Shown: positions 45,032 through 54,556, counted from the first letter of the stretch. The stretch is DNA of 64,000 nt from Salinicoccus kekensis (GCF_900220995.1 NZ_OBQF01000001.1:496001-560000); one strand, 5' to 3'. Notes: generated from the letters alone by a model not told the origin. Numbers and translations are program-made.

Positions 45032-45104
45032 AAATGTCGTCTTTCTGGTCATATTGTTGTTTGCTCTCATATGGGGCATCGCTTACTGGTTCCTATTAGT
45101 TTAG
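45021..45104 (+). CDS. putative 27-residue membrane peptide after deoB
   Basis: ATG 45021 to TAG 45104 encodes a basic start (MKNKN) and a single hydrophobic span ending IAYWFLLV. It starts 11 bases inside deoB and ends one base before the deoB terminator stem, filling the gap exactly. The ribosome binding site is poor (AGCGAGA region), so it would rely on translational coupling. No family recognised. It could also be a chance frame. Confidence 0.42.
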   Translation: MKNKNVVFLVILLFALIWGIAYWFLLV

Positions 45105-45132
45105 AAAACTGCAGACAGCCGTCTGCAGTTTT
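45105..45132. terminator. bidirectional terminator between deoB and the DUF309 gene
   Basis: Perfect 12-bp stem AAAACTGCAGAC / GTCTGCAGTTTT with a 4-base loop; it touches the DUF309 stop. Confidence 0.92.
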
Positions 45133-45668
45133 TATGTTTCATCATCTCCGGACCTTTTCCTCCTGAGTTTTTCATTTCTCACATTGATGATCTCGGACCT
45201 GTCCCGAAGACGGTGTTTCTGCACAAGGGTGATGTCTTTTTTATGGATTGTGCGGATGAAGCGGGAAAATTCTTCCGCTGGACACCCGGGCATGGCATAG
45301 AGGCGGAGCGCCTCCAGCATCGCATCCGTAAGCGGCAGGTGCAGGGGTGAGAAGTCTGCAGTGCCTACCGCACTGAAACGCGCCTCCACAAGGGGGATGA
45401 TGTCACTCTTCAACCCATACTTCCAGTGATCGAAAGGCCGCTCCCCGAGCCGCCGCACGGCACGGCCGTATATTTTCCGTGCACCGTAGACGTTGTTTCT
45501 GCGATAATGGTATTCCGCCGTCGAAAGCTGGATGAAGAAGATTTCGTCATCTTCCTTTGAAAAGGCGGTTTTCGACTTCCAGGCGTCCTCCATGATTTCA
45601 TGGCATTCAAAGTAATCTTGCTTTATAATAAATTCGTTATAGTATTTCAATAAAGTTTTTTCATCCAT
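45132..45668 (-). CDS. DUF309 domain protein (YpuF-like)
   Basis: A 178-residue cytosolic protein. The N-terminal DUF309 helical domain shows the conserved ECHEIMEDAWK motif (about 21-31) and later YHYRRNNVYGARKIYGRAVRRL. The C-terminal 60 residues are basic and variable. Function unknown. ATG 45668 follows GGAG; the frame upstream is only antisense to scpA. YpuF also lies next to scpA (ypuG) in Bacillus, here divergently with just 28 bases between starts. Confidence 0.85.
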   Translation of the reverse strand: MDEKTLLKYYNEFIIKQDYFECHEIMEDAWKSKTAFSKEDDEIFFIQLSTAEYHYRRNNVYGARKIYGRAVRRLGERPFDHWKYGLKSDIIPLVEARFSAVGTADFSPLHLPLTDAMLEALRLYAMPGCPAEEFSRFIRTIHKKDITLVQKHRLRDRSEIINVRNEKLRRKRSGDDET

Positions 45669-45696
45669 AATGATTCTCCAAAATTGAGGTTTTAGT

Positions 45697-46407
45697 ATGC
45701 GTACATATGAAGTTAAATTAGAAGTGTTTGAGGGGCCGCTCGATCTGCTGCTGCACCTGATCAGGGAGCTTGAGATTGATATATATGATATACCGATGGC
45801 CACACTTACAGCCCAGTATATGGAATACATCAACCAAATGAAAGAACTTGAGATCAATGTGGCGAGCGAATATCTGGTCATGGCGAGTGAGCTTCTGAAG
45901 ATAAAGAGCTTCATGCTGCTGCCGGAGCCGGCGGCCGTGGAGGCGGATTTTGAAGACCCGAGGGAACAGCTCATGGAACAGCTGCTGGAGTATCAGAACT
46001 ACAAACAGTATGCAGAAGAACTTTCATACTTGAAGATGGAGAATGACAAGACTTTCATCAAGGCACCGCATGAGTTCGAGGAGTCCGGGGAGGGGGGCGA
46101 CGAGCCCGACCTGACCCTTGCACATCTGCTGGAAGCGTACCAGAAGGTCAGGATGCGCGTATCGCTGACACGCACTCAGACGGTTTCAATCAGGCGGGAA
46201 GTGATATCGAAAGAATATGCAGAGTCTTACATCAACGAAAAGTTCAGCGGCAGACGCGCACTCAGGCTCACTGAACTGTTCAGCCTGGATGAATCAAGGG
46301 CGATGGTCGTGGCACTTTTCATGGTCGTCCTGGACTGGGTGAAAGCACATAAAATGAATATAACTACTTTGGATGATGGTGAATTCCAATTTGAAAGGCA
46401 GCAATAG
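45697..46407 (+). CDS. scpA: segregation and condensation protein A
   Basis: Kleisin subunit that bridges SMC heads in bacterial condensin. It has 236 residues. The N-terminal SMC-neck-binding part has EVFEGPLDLLLHLIRELEIDIYDIP-type sequence (about 9-33), and the C-terminal winged helix (RLTELFSLDESRAMVVALFMVVLDW) binds the SMC cap. GAGG lies before the ATG. The upstream gap of 28 bases means its promoter must lie within the DUF309 gene. Confidence 0.95.
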   Translation: MRTYEVKLEVFEGPLDLLLHLIRELEIDIYDIPMATLTAQYMEYINQMKELEINVASEYLVMASELLKIKSFMLLPEPAAVEADFEDPREQLMEQLLEYQNYKQYAEELSYLKMENDKTFIKAPHEFEESGEGGDEPDLTLAHLLEAYQKVRMRVSLTRTQTVSIRREVISKEYAESYINEKFSGRRALRLTELFSLDESRAMVVALFMVVLDWVKAHKMNITTLDDGEFQFERQQ

Positions 46408-46408
46408 T

Positions 46409-46951
46409 ATGGAAAAAATTGAAATCATAGAAGGCCTGCTCTACATCGCAGGTGATGTGGGGCTGACGGAAGAACAGCTGATCATGCATGTACCGGTCAC
46501 AAAGCAGCAGCTTCAGCAGGAAATCGAAAAACATCACAAGCCGCATCTGGAGATCAGCCGCCACGGACAGACATATTTCCTGAAGACGACGCCCCGGATG
46601 GAGAAATACATCGACCGCATCCTTCAGGATAAGCCGAAGAACAGGCTTTCGCAGGCGGCGCTTGAAGTGCTGGCGATCATCGCATATAATCAGCCCGCTT
46701 CCCGTGCTATGATAGAGGAGCTGCGCGGGGTCCAGTCGGACGGGCCGATCACGACCCTTTTGAATAAAGGGCTGATCATGAAAAAGAACGTTGAGAATGA
46801 ACGCGCATCACACTTTGTCACCACCCGGACTTTCCTTTACGTATTCGGCCTGGAAAGTCTCGCGGACCTGCCGACACAGGATGATATACAAGAACAGGAA
46901 GAAATCGATTTATTTTTCGATAATTTGAAGGAGGAAAAAAATGATGGATGA
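46409..46951 (+). CDS. scpB: segregation and condensation protein B
   Basis: Dimeric winged-helix partner of ScpA in condensin, 180 residues. IEGLLYIAGDVGLTEEQL and LEVLAIIAYNQPASRAMIEELRGVQSDG are diagnostic. ATG 46409 starts one base after the scpA stop; the in-frame ATG at 46373 is inside scpA and rejected. It overlaps rluB by 11 bases. Confidence 0.95.
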   Translation: MEKIEIIEGLLYIAGDVGLTEEQLIMHVPVTKQQLQQEIEKHHKPHLEISRHGQTYFLKTTPRMEKYIDRILQDKPKNRLSQAALEVLAIIAYNQPASRAMIEELRGVQSDGPITTLLNKGLIMKKNVENERASHFVTTRTFLYVFGLESLADLPTQDDIQEQEEIDLFFDNLKEEKNDG

Positions 46952-47666
46952 AATCAGATTGCAAAAAGCTATAGCCAACAGCGGTGTGACATCGCGGCGG
47001 AAGGCGGAACAACTCATCACCGAAGGACGCGTGAAAGTCAACGGAAAAACCGTCACGGAGCTGGGGACAAAAGTGACAGCCGGGGATGATGTCGAAGTGG
47101 ACGGCGTGCCGATCACCAAAGAAGAGAAAGTATATATATTGTATTACAAACCTGTCGGTGAAATTTCTTCAGTGGAGGATGAAAGCGACCGCAAAACGGT
47201 GATTTCCAAGTTCAGGGCACTCGATAAGCGCCTCTATCCCGTCGGACGCCTGGATTATGACACATCAGGAATCCTGCTGCTGACCAATGACGGCGAATTC
47301 ACACAGTACATGACACACCCGAAATATGAAATCTCCAAAACCTACAGGGTGAAGGTCAAGGGTATCCTGAAGAGGCATGAGCAGAAGATGATGGCTGAAG
47401 GCATCATGCTCGAAGACGGCAAAACGGCGCCTGCAACCGTGAATGTGATCCGTGATAAAAAAGATAAGAATATGATCGTCGATGTGACGATCCATGAAGG
47501 GCGCAACCGCCAGGTCAGAAGGATGTTCGAGCATTTTGACCTGGAAATACTGAAACTGACCCGCATCGGATATGACTTTTTGACCCTGGAAGGTTTGAGC
47601 GAAGACGACCACAGGTTCTTAAAGCCGCACGAAGTGAAAAAATTGATCGCGAATGCGAAAAGCTGA
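46941..47666 (+). CDS. rluB: 23S rRNA pseudouridine synthase RluB family
   Basis: Isomerises uridine to pseudouridine in 23S rRNA, 241 residues. An N-terminal S4 domain (1-60) precedes the synthase domain with the catalytic Asp in VGRLDYDTSGILLLTNDGE. The late motif EGRNRQVRRMFEH is typical of the RsuA/RluB group. AAGGAGG precedes the ATG. It follows scpB, as in most Firmicutes. Confidence 0.93.
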   Translation: MMDEIRLQKAIANSGVTSRRKAEQLITEGRVKVNGKTVTELGTKVTAGDDVEVDGVPITKEEKVYILYYKPVGEISSVEDESDRKTVISKFRALDKRLYPVGRLDYDTSGILLLTNDGEFTQYMTHPKYEISKTYRVKVKGILKRHEQKMMAEGIMLEDGKTAPATVNVIRDKKDKNMIVDVTIHEGRNRQVRRMFEHFDLEILKLTRIGYDFLTLEGLSEDDHRFLKPHEVKKLIANAKS

Positions 47667-47710
47667 GCCGTCAATTGTCATAATAATGTCAAACCGTGCC
47701 TCTGTATGAA

Positions 47711-47719
47711 TGATATAAT
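47711..47719 (+). promoter_or_regulatory. extended -10 promoter upstream of resA
   Basis: TGATATAAT (TG-n-TATAAT) lies 34 bases before the resA start. The -35 region is not recognisable, which could mean activator dependence. Confidence 0.5.
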
Positions 47720-47753
47720 AAGTGGAGCAAATTAGTTACTGTAGGTGAAATAT

Positions 47754-48287
47754 ATGAAGAGACAAACAAGGAACATACTCAGGATCACAATCATATTAAG
47801 CATTGTCATCCTCCTTGGAATAACATTATGGTTCAATCTGACCTCCGATTCCCAGGCGGTTCAGGTCGGGGATGATGCAGTGGATTTCCAGCTCGAAACC
47901 CTTGACGGGGAAACCGTACACTTATCGGAGATCAATGAAGATAAAGGTGTCATCCTGAATTTCTGGGGCACCTGGTGCGAACCCTGCCGGGAGGAAATGC
48001 CCGATATGAATCAGATCTATAATGAAGGCAACGATGAATACGAACTCATCGCTGTCAACGTTTCAGAAGGGGAGCAGCAGATCAATCAGTTCCTGAGAAG
48101 CCTTGATGAGGAACTGGCTTTCCCGATTGCCCTCGACCGAAACAGGGACGTGACGAAAGCTTATCATATCGGACCGTTGCCGACGACGATAGCAATCGAT
48201 AAAAACGGCGTGGTCGTCGATAAACAGGAATATCAGCTGACCACGGACGACATTTACAGTTTCGTCGAACAATCAACTTCGGAATAG
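47754..48287 (+). CDS. resA: thiol-disulfide oxidoreductase ResA
   Basis: Membrane-anchored, extracytoplasmic thioredoxin-like protein that reduces apocytochrome c before haem attachment. It has 177 residues. An N-terminal anchor (about 8-27) leads to a TlpA-like domain with the active site CEPC (Cys75 and Cys78) and a cis-Pro region in IGPLPTTIAID. ATG 47754 follows TAGGTGA. First gene of the resABC-srrAB run. Confidence 0.94.
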   Translation: MKRQTRNILRITIILSIVILLGITLWFNLTSDSQAVQVGDDAVDFQLETLDGETVHLSEINEDKGVILNFWGTWCEPCREEMPDMNQIYNEGNDEYELIAVNVSEGEQQINQFLRSLDEELAFPIALDRNRDVTKAYHIGPLPTTIAIDKNGVVVDKQEYQLTTDDIYSFVEQSTSE

Positions 48288-48298
48288 GATGAAGTGTA

Positions 48299-49945
48299 AT
48301 GGAATTAAAAGAGATTAAGTGCGGATCCTGCGGTCATGTGAACCCGCCGGGCACACAGCTGTGCCAGTCCTGCGGGAAGATGATCAACAGCGATTATGAT
48401 AAGAAGAAAATCAAGGACCTGATGCGCTATGACGGCAGTGCGATCCGGTCGAAAACAAGGTCGAAGAGCATTTTCGACAAGATCTGGATCTTCTTCACCT
48501 CCATAAAGGTCGGTGTGACGATCATCCTGATCATAGCAATCGCCGCATCAATCGGGACGATCTTCCCGCAGGAATACTTCATCCCCGTAGGAGTCGATCC
48601 GCTGCAGTATTATACGGAACATTACGGCACCCTCGGGAGGCTCTACTATGAGCTCGGCTTCCATAATCTATACTCCTCATGGTGGTTCATCGTACTGATC
48701 GGCATGCTTGCACTGTCACTCATTGCAGCAAGCATCGACAGAGGTGTGCCTTTATTCAAGTCTTTGAAGAACCAGCGTGCCAAAAAGCACCCGACGTTCT
48801 ATAAGAGGCAGCGTCTGAACCTCCATCAGGAAAACGCGGGGCAGACTGAGGCGGTCATAGAAGGATTCAAGAAAAAAGGCTACAAAGTCAAATCTGACGG
48901 CAATCATCACCTGCTCGAAAAAGGCAGGCTTTCAAGATGGGGTCCCTACATAAACCATACCGGGCTGATACTGCTCCTGTTCGGCAGCATGCTGAGATTC
49001 TTTCCCGGCATGTATGTCGATGAGCTGGTGTACATCACTGAAGGCGACACCGTCCAGCTTCCCGAAACGGAAGGCCAATATTATGTAGAGAACAATGACT
49101 TCATCGTCGATATCTACGAAGAGGATGCAGGCACGGTTTTTGATGAAACAGTGCAGCGCACCAATGAGGTCATAACGAGCAACTATCAGACGGATATCAC
49201 TTTCTACGAAAACGAGAATGTTGATGTCATCGGGGCACAGCCGGACCTTCAGAAAGTGGAGGATTACAGCATACGTGTCAACCATCCTTACAGCTTCGAC
49301 CAATTCGAACTTTACCAGTCGAGTTATGACAATTCCCAGATGAAGTCGATGACATTCCAGCTGGAGGACAGCGGCGGTGAGACTGTCGGTGAACCCTTCA
49401 CGGTGATGCTTGATGACCCTGAACGGACTTATGAGGTCGGGGAGGGCATGGAAGTGAACATGAGGGCATATGCGCCTGACTTCCTTGAGATAGATGAGAA
49501 CGGTGCACTGATTTCCGCCACACCGGTGGCAACGAACCCGGCATTCGTATTTGAAGTGAACGACGGCGATTCAAGCGAACTCAGCCTGTTGCAGATCATG
49601 CTGTCGACCGACATCACCCAGGATAACGAATACAACGTGAGGTTCGTCGAGAATGAAAACCACTGGGCGACCGTCCTGACCCTGAAGAAAGATTTGACCT
49701 TACCGATCATAGCGACCGGCTTCGGCATCTTCCTTATCGGACTTTTCATCGGTTCGTATATCAACCATAGACGGATATGGATCAATGATGAAAATGGCTT
49801 CAGCATCAGTGCACATACAAATAAAAACTATTTCGGTCTGAAGAAGGAGATCGATCCAGTCCTGGAAGAAAACGGCTACGATGCGATTTTTGACAGAGAC
49901 GCAAAAGATTTTGATGAAGGCGTCATCATTGGTGAGGAGAAATAA
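48299..49945 (+). CDS. resB: cytochrome c biogenesis protein ResB (System II)
   Basis: Membrane component of the haem-lyase complex with ResC, 548 residues. A cytosolic zinc ribbon lies at the N-terminus (CGSCG then CQSCGK, about 8-27), followed by four hydrophobic segments (about 65-90, 120-145, 218-240 and near 475-495) and a large extracytoplasmic domain between the last two. Similar zinc ribbons occur in other Bacillales ResB. Operon spacing to resC is 2 bases. Confidence 0.93.
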   Translation: MELKEIKCGSCGHVNPPGTQLCQSCGKMINSDYDKKKIKDLMRYDGSAIRSKTRSKSIFDKIWIFFTSIKVGVTIILIIAIAASIGTIFPQEYFIPVGVDPLQYYTEHYGTLGRLYYELGFHNLYSSWWFIVLIGMLALSLIAASIDRGVPLFKSLKNQRAKKHPTFYKRQRLNLHQENAGQTEAVIEGFKKKGYKVKSDGNHHLLEKGRLSRWGPYINHTGLILLLFGSMLRFFPGMYVDELVYITEGDTVQLPETEGQYYVENNDFIVDIYEEDAGTVFDETVQRTNEVITSNYQTDITFYENENVDVIGAQPDLQKVEDYSIRVNHPYSFDQFELYQSSYDNSQMKSMTFQLEDSGGETVGEPFTVMLDDPERTYEVGEGMEVNMRAYAPDFLEIDENGALISATPVATNPAFVFEVNDGDSSELSLLQIMLSTDITQDNEYNVRFVENENHWATVLTLKKDLTLPIIATGFGIFLIGLFIGSYINHRRIWINDENGFSISAHTNKNYFGLKKEIDPVLEENGYDAIFDRDAKDFDEGVIIGEEK

Positions 49946-49947
49946 TT

Positions 49948-51147
49948 ATGGAATCAACACTTTTATCGATAAGCAACGGGCTGATCACTTCAGCATTCTT
50001 CATATTACTGGTTGCACTTGTGCCTCTTTCCCTGAGCATAAGGAACGAAAAGAAAAAATTTGAAAATACAGCCATCATCATGACGGTGATCGCTTTTGTT
50101 ATGCAACTCGGCTATTTTATATTAAGATGGATAGCAACTGGGCATGCCCCGGTATCGAACATGTATGAGTTCATCGCGACTTTCTCGATAATGATCATAC
50201 TCGGCTATCTGATCACCTATCATTATTACAAGACGAAAGTGCTCGGCCTGTTTGCAATCCCGGTGTCATTGCTGCTGATTGCTTACGGCAGTCTATTCTC
50301 GACCGATGTCAATCCTTTGATCCCGTCGCTTCAGAGCAACTGGCTCGCAATCCACGTGATCACCGTATCGATATCCTACGGAATACTCTCCATGAGTGCA
50401 GTGGCAGGTTTGATCTATCTGCTCAAGGCGATTCCGCAGAATGAGAAATCATGGCGTGCCCGCCTGCTTGAAATGATCATGGCCGGCCTTGTCATCGTCC
50501 TCGTCTACATCGGGACGACGCTTGTCATGAAAGGTGCCGTCGGCTACAGCGATGAATTCATGTACACCGACCAGCGCGGGGAGACGATGGTGGCGGATTA
50601 CCACCTGCCGAGCCTTGTGAACTATAATGATGCAATTCCAGTTGAACATGTGGGCGACAATCAATATGAACAGGTGGAACACTTCCACTCGGGCATCTAC
50701 CTGCCGCCGGTGATCAATTCGCAGTCATTGAACACAGTGCTCTGGTCCATCATACTCGGTTTGATCGTTTACGGAATCCTCCGCCTGATACTCCGGAAGC
50801 GGCTCGTTGCACTGGTCAAGCCGCTTGCCAACAAGGCAGACCTGAACTTGATGGATGAGATCGGATACCGTTCTGTCATCATCGGCTTCCCATTATTCGC
50901 CCTCGGCGGCATCTTTTTTGCTGCAATTTGGGCACAGATCGCCTGGAGCAGATTCTGGGGCTGGGACCCGAAGGAAACCTGGGCATTCATCACATTCATG
51001 TTCTATACCATTTTCCTACACTTGAGATTGAACAGAGGATATGAAGGGGAGAAATCTGCATGGCTTGCAGTGATCGGTTTCATACTGATACTCTTCAACC
51101 TGATCGCCATCAATCTGATCGTTGCAGGACTCCATTCATATGCATAA
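49948..51147 (+). CDS. resC: cytochrome c biogenesis protein ResC/CcsA
   Basis: Haem-handling membrane protein of System II cytochrome c maturation, 399 residues with about eight transmembrane segments. The WWD-type haem-binding signature is seen as WGWDPKETWAFI, followed by His residues such as FLHLRLNRGYEG. An extracytoplasmic loop at about 195-255 separates the halves. GGAG stands before the ATG; srrA follows 18 bases later. Confidence 0.94.
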   Translation: MESTLLSISNGLITSAFFILLVALVPLSLSIRNEKKKFENTAIIMTVIAFVMQLGYFILRWIATGHAPVSNMYEFIATFSIMIILGYLITYHYYKTKVLGLFAIPVSLLLIAYGSLFSTDVNPLIPSLQSNWLAIHVITVSISYGILSMSAVAGLIYLLKAIPQNEKSWRARLLEMIMAGLVIVLVYIGTTLVMKGAVGYSDEFMYTDQRGETMVADYHLPSLVNYNDAIPVEHVGDNQYEQVEHFHSGIYLPPVINSQSLNTVLWSIILGLIVYGILRLILRKRLVALVKPLANKADLNLMDEIGYRSVIIGFPLFALGGIFFAAIWAQIAWSRFWGWDPKETWAFITFMFYTIFLHLRLNRGYEGEKSAWLAVIGFILILFNLIAINLIVAGLHSYA

Positions 51148-51165
51148 TTAGAGAAGAGGGTTGAT

Positions 51166-51876
51166 ATGACGGAAAAGATTCTTATAGTTGACGATGAAGA
51201 ACGCATTAGGAAACTGCTCAATATGTACCTGGTCCGCGAGGGCTATGAAATCACGGAGGCAGAAGACGGCGCAGAAGCGCTGGAACTTGCATTGGAGAAT
51301 GATTACAACTGCATTCTGCTCGATCTGATGATGCCTGAGATGGACGGTATAGAAGTGGCGAAAAGGCTTCGCCGCGAGAAGTCCACACCGATCATCATGC
51401 TGACGGCCAAAGGTGAGGAAAACAACCGGGTGGAAGGTTTCGAAGTCGGTGCGGATGACTATATCGTGAAGCCCTTCTCGCCGAGGGAAGTTGTCTTACG
51501 TGTCAAGGCGATACTGCGCCGCGCTTCCGAAACTTCATTCATCAAACAGGAAACGACGGCAAAGGACATCATCGTCTATGAACATCTGGTGATCGACAAT
51601 GATGCGCACCGGGTGCTTGCAGACGATAAGAAAGTGAATCTCACCCCGAAGGAATATGAACTGCTTCTGTTCCTGGCAAAAAGCCCGGATAAGGTGTTCG
51701 ACCGTGAAGAACTGCTGAAAGAAGTCTGGAACTATGACTTCTACGGTGATCTCAGGACAGTCGACACCCATGTGAAGCGCCTGAGGGAAAAGCTCAATAA
51801 AGTTTCACCTGAAGCGAGCCGCATGATCCACACGGTATGGGGCATCGGTTACAAGTTCGAGGTCAATGAACTGTGA
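51166..51876 (+). CDS. srrA: redox-responsive response regulator SrrA (ResD)
   Basis: OmpR/PhoB-type response regulator of 236 residues that controls respiratory and anaerobic genes. The receiver domain has the acidic pair (VDDEERIRK) and the phosphoacceptor Asp in ILLDLMMPEMDGIEV, with Lys in DYIVKPFSPREV. The C-terminal winged helix includes LTPKEYELLLFLA and RTVDTHVKRLREKL. Its stop overlaps the srrB GTG. Linkage to resABC identifies it as ResD/SrrA rather than another OmpR-type regulator. Confidence 0.94.
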   Translation: MTEKILIVDDEERIRKLLNMYLVREGYEITEAEDGAEALELALENDYNCILLDLMMPEMDGIEVAKRLRREKSTPIIMLTAKGEENNRVEGFEVGADDYIVKPFSPREVVLRVKAILRRASETSFIKQETTAKDIIVYEHLVIDNDAHRVLADDKKVNLTPKEYELLLFLAKSPDKVFDREELLKEVWNYDFYGDLRTVDTHVKRLREKLNKVSPEASRMIHTVWGIGYKFEVNEL

Positions 51877-53573
51877 GATCGCTAAATAGTCTTGTTTCTA
51901 AACTGTGGTTGACCATCATCCTGATGGTGACCGCAGTTTTAATTATATTGACGCTGGTTTTGATCTTTTTCTTCAGAAGCTATGTCTTCAACACTACAGA
52001 GACGATTTTGGAAGAAGATATAGACAGGGTGGAGGAGATGCTCCTCACCGAACATGACATGGGCACCCTCGGCAATACGAGCCTGCTGCAGGAGGACAAT
52101 CTGATCATACTTTATGATGAGGACCCCCTCCTGCCGTTTTCAGCACTTGATGAAGAAATCTACAATCGTATGAACACTGAAAACATCACCGACACCACAT
52201 TCATCATCGACGACCTGTACGACAGCATGTACATGATCAAAACTTCCAGTCTGACGAGGTATTTTGAAGAAGACCTGCATATCATCATGTACAGGGACCT
52301 GGATGCAGTGAACCAGTCGATCAGCGGAATCACCGTCATCATGTTCATCACCACGGGCATCCTCATCATCGGGACGACGATTTTCGCTTTTCTCCTGCTC
52401 AACAGGATCACCCGCCCGCTCATCAACCTGAAAACTGCAGCCTACAACACTTCCAGGGGGAAATACCAGCCGCTTGAAGTCAGGAGCAGGGATGAGATCG
52501 GGGAGTTGACGCTTGCATTCAATAAGATGAACAGGGACATCAAAAAGAATATCGAAGCCGTCCTTCATGAGAAGAACCTCCGGGAGGAGATCTTCAGTTC
52601 CATGGAGGAGGGGGTGCTTTATTTCGATACAGACGGTGAATTGATCTACAGCAACGCCAAAGGTAAATCCATATATGCCGCCCTCTCTTCCAACAGCCAT
52701 GAGAAGGAGATGTTCATTTCGAATGTTCTGGACATCGCTGAGACGAAGACATCGCGGATCGAAAGGTTCAATATGCTGAACAGCCATTATCAGGTTTCCT
52801 ATACCGCCGTCGTCAGTGACAACAGGACATACGGCACGATTGTGCTGATCCGGGACATCACGGAAATGGTGAAGACGGAGACGATGCGGTCTGACTTCAT
52901 CGCCAATGTCTCGCATGAGCTGAAGACGCCGATGGTCATGCTGAGCGGTTATTCGGAGGCGATACTCGACGGTATCGTGACCGAGCCTGGGGAAGTGAGG
53001 GAAATGATCAAGATCATCAAGGATGAATCGGACCGGATGAACAATCTTGTCAATGAACTGATCACGATCGCAAGGATGGACAGCGGCTCGGATCTTATGA
53101 ATATAGAAGGAAACGACTTCATGTACCTGCTTGAAGACGTCGGCCTGAAATTCAAACATGCTTTGAACGAGAAGGGGATCAAATTTGTCCTCGATGCTGA
53201 AAAAGAGAGTGTATATTTCGACTTTGATTATGGTAAAATTGAACAAGTATTAAACAATCTGATCGATAATGCGATACGGTACACTGAACCGGGGGATAAG
53301 ATCACTCTGAAGGTCCGGGAAGAAGGGGACCATGTCAGATTTTCCATCGCCGATACGGGAATCGGCATCAAAAAGGAACATCAGGACCGCATATTTGAAC
53401 GCTTTTACAAGGTGGATGAATCGAGGACACGCGGTAAGCACGGCACAGGGCTCGGCCTCTACATCGTATCTTCCATCATAAAAAGGCATCAGGGAACAAT
53501 TGATTTACACAGTGAACCGGGGGTCGGCACAACTTTCGAAATCGTACTCCCGAAAAATCATAATATAGATTAG
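51873..53573 (+). CDS. srrB: sensor histidine kinase SrrB (ResE)
   Basis: Membrane kinase partner of SrrA, 566 residues. Two transmembrane helices (about 10-32 and 150-175) flank an extracytoplasmic sensor; HAMP (about 176-225), a PAS-like domain (about 240-330), HisKA with the phosphoacceptor His in NVSHELKTPMVMLSGYSEA, and HATPase (NLIDNAIRYTEPG, DTGIGIKKEHQDRIFERFY, GTGLGLYIVSSI) follow. GTG start overlaps the srrA stop (GTGA). ribU starts 10 bases after its stop. Confidence 0.94.
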   Translation: MRSLNSLVSKLWLTIILMVTAVLIILTLVLIFFFRSYVFNTTETILEEDIDRVEEMLLTEHDMGTLGNTSLLQEDNLIILYDEDPLLPFSALDEEIYNRMNTENITDTTFIIDDLYDSMYMIKTSSLTRYFEEDLHIIMYRDLDAVNQSISGITVIMFITTGILIIGTTIFAFLLLNRITRPLINLKTAAYNTSRGKYQPLEVRSRDEIGELTLAFNKMNRDIKKNIEAVLHEKNLREEIFSSMEEGVLYFDTDGELIYSNAKGKSIYAALSSNSHEKEMFISNVLDIAETKTSRIERFNMLNSHYQVSYTAVVSDNRTYGTIVLIRDITEMVKTETMRSDFIANVSHELKTPMVMLSGYSEAILDGIVTEPGEVREMIKIIKDESDRMNNLVNELITIARMDSGSDLMNIEGNDFMYLLEDVGLKFKHALNEKGIKFVLDAEKESVYFDFDYGKIEQVLNNLIDNAIRYTEPGDKITLKVREEGDHVRFSIADTGIGIKKEHQDRIFERFYKVDESRTRGKHGTGLGLYIVSSIIKRHQGTIDLHSEPGVGTTFEIVLPKNHNID

Positions 53574-53583
53574 GGGTCATTCT

Positions 53584-54135
53584 ATGGACAGAAACCGTTT
53601 GAGGAAATTAATCATCATCAGCATACTTTCCGCAATATCATTTGTACTGATGCTGCTGCAGTTCCCGATACCGTTCATCCCGCCGTATCTGACCGTGGAT
53701 CTGTCGGATATTCCGGCCTTCATCGGTTTCATCCTGTACGGGGGCCTCACAGGATCCATGATCATCATTTTGAAGATATTGATTTATGGACTGCTTGCCG
53801 CCAGTGAACCGATCGGTCCGCTGGCAAACCTGCTCGCATCGTTTTCCCTGCTTTTGCCGGTATATTTCATTTATTTCAGGCATAAAACGACGAAATCGCT
53901 GATCATCGGTTTCATCGCGGGTACAATATCTTTGACCGTCGTATTGTCCATACTGAATTACTTCGTGCTCCTTCCGCTTTACGGCATGATCGTGGACCAG
54001 ACCGATATCATTGAAAACTTGAGGATCATCGTCACGGCCGGGATCATACCGTTCAATATCATCAAAGGAATCATCGTCGGGCTCGTCGCCCTCATCATCT
54101 ATAAGAAGCTGATTCCAAAATTGAGGAAAATATGA
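53584..54135 (+). CDS. ribU: riboflavin ECF transporter S component RibU
   Basis: Substrate-binding membrane subunit of an energy-coupling-factor riboflavin importer, 183 residues with six predicted transmembrane helices. The N-terminal region (SAISFVLMLLQFPIPFIPP then LTVDLSDIPAFIGFILYGG) is typical of RibU/YpaA. It works with a shared EcfA1A2T module encoded elsewhere. Only 10 bases separate it from srrB, leaving no space for the FMN riboswitch that normally precedes the gene. It ends the operon at a strong terminator. Confidence 0.88.
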   Translation: MDRNRLRKLIIISILSAISFVLMLLQFPIPFIPPYLTVDLSDIPAFIGFILYGGLTGSMIIILKILIYGLLAASEPIGPLANLLASFSLLLPVYFIYFRHKTTKSLIIGFIAGTISLTVVLSILNYFVLLPLYGMIVDQTDIIENLRIIVTAGIIPFNIIKGIIVGLVALIIYKKLIPKLRKI

Positions 54136-54163
54136 AAAAGAGGCGATGAACATCGCCTCTTTT
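54136..54163. terminator. bidirectional terminator between ribU and fer
   Basis: Perfect 13-bp stem AAAAGAGGCGATG / CATCGCCTCTTTT with a 2-base apex, just before the fer stop. Confidence 0.92.
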
Positions 54164-54165
54164 AA

Positions 54166-54480
<315 letters not shown>

Positions 54481-54528
54481 TTAATGATGCCTCCAAAATG
54501 CGCTTTACGTCTTTAGACCGATAATGCT

Positions 54529-54556
54529 TTGAAATTCACACAATTAATAATATAAT
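54529..54556 (+). promoter_or_regulatory. promoter of the EbpS-like gene
   Basis: -35 TTGAAA (54529-54534), 16-base spacer, -10 TATAAT (54551-54556), 34 bases before the start codon. Confidence 0.68.

Noticed and set aside
52140-53246. Long open frame of about 368 codons on the minus strand
   Set aside because: Lies fully antisense to srrB, whose domains are all intact; composition is His/Arg-rich as expected for a shadow frame, and no binding site is seen.
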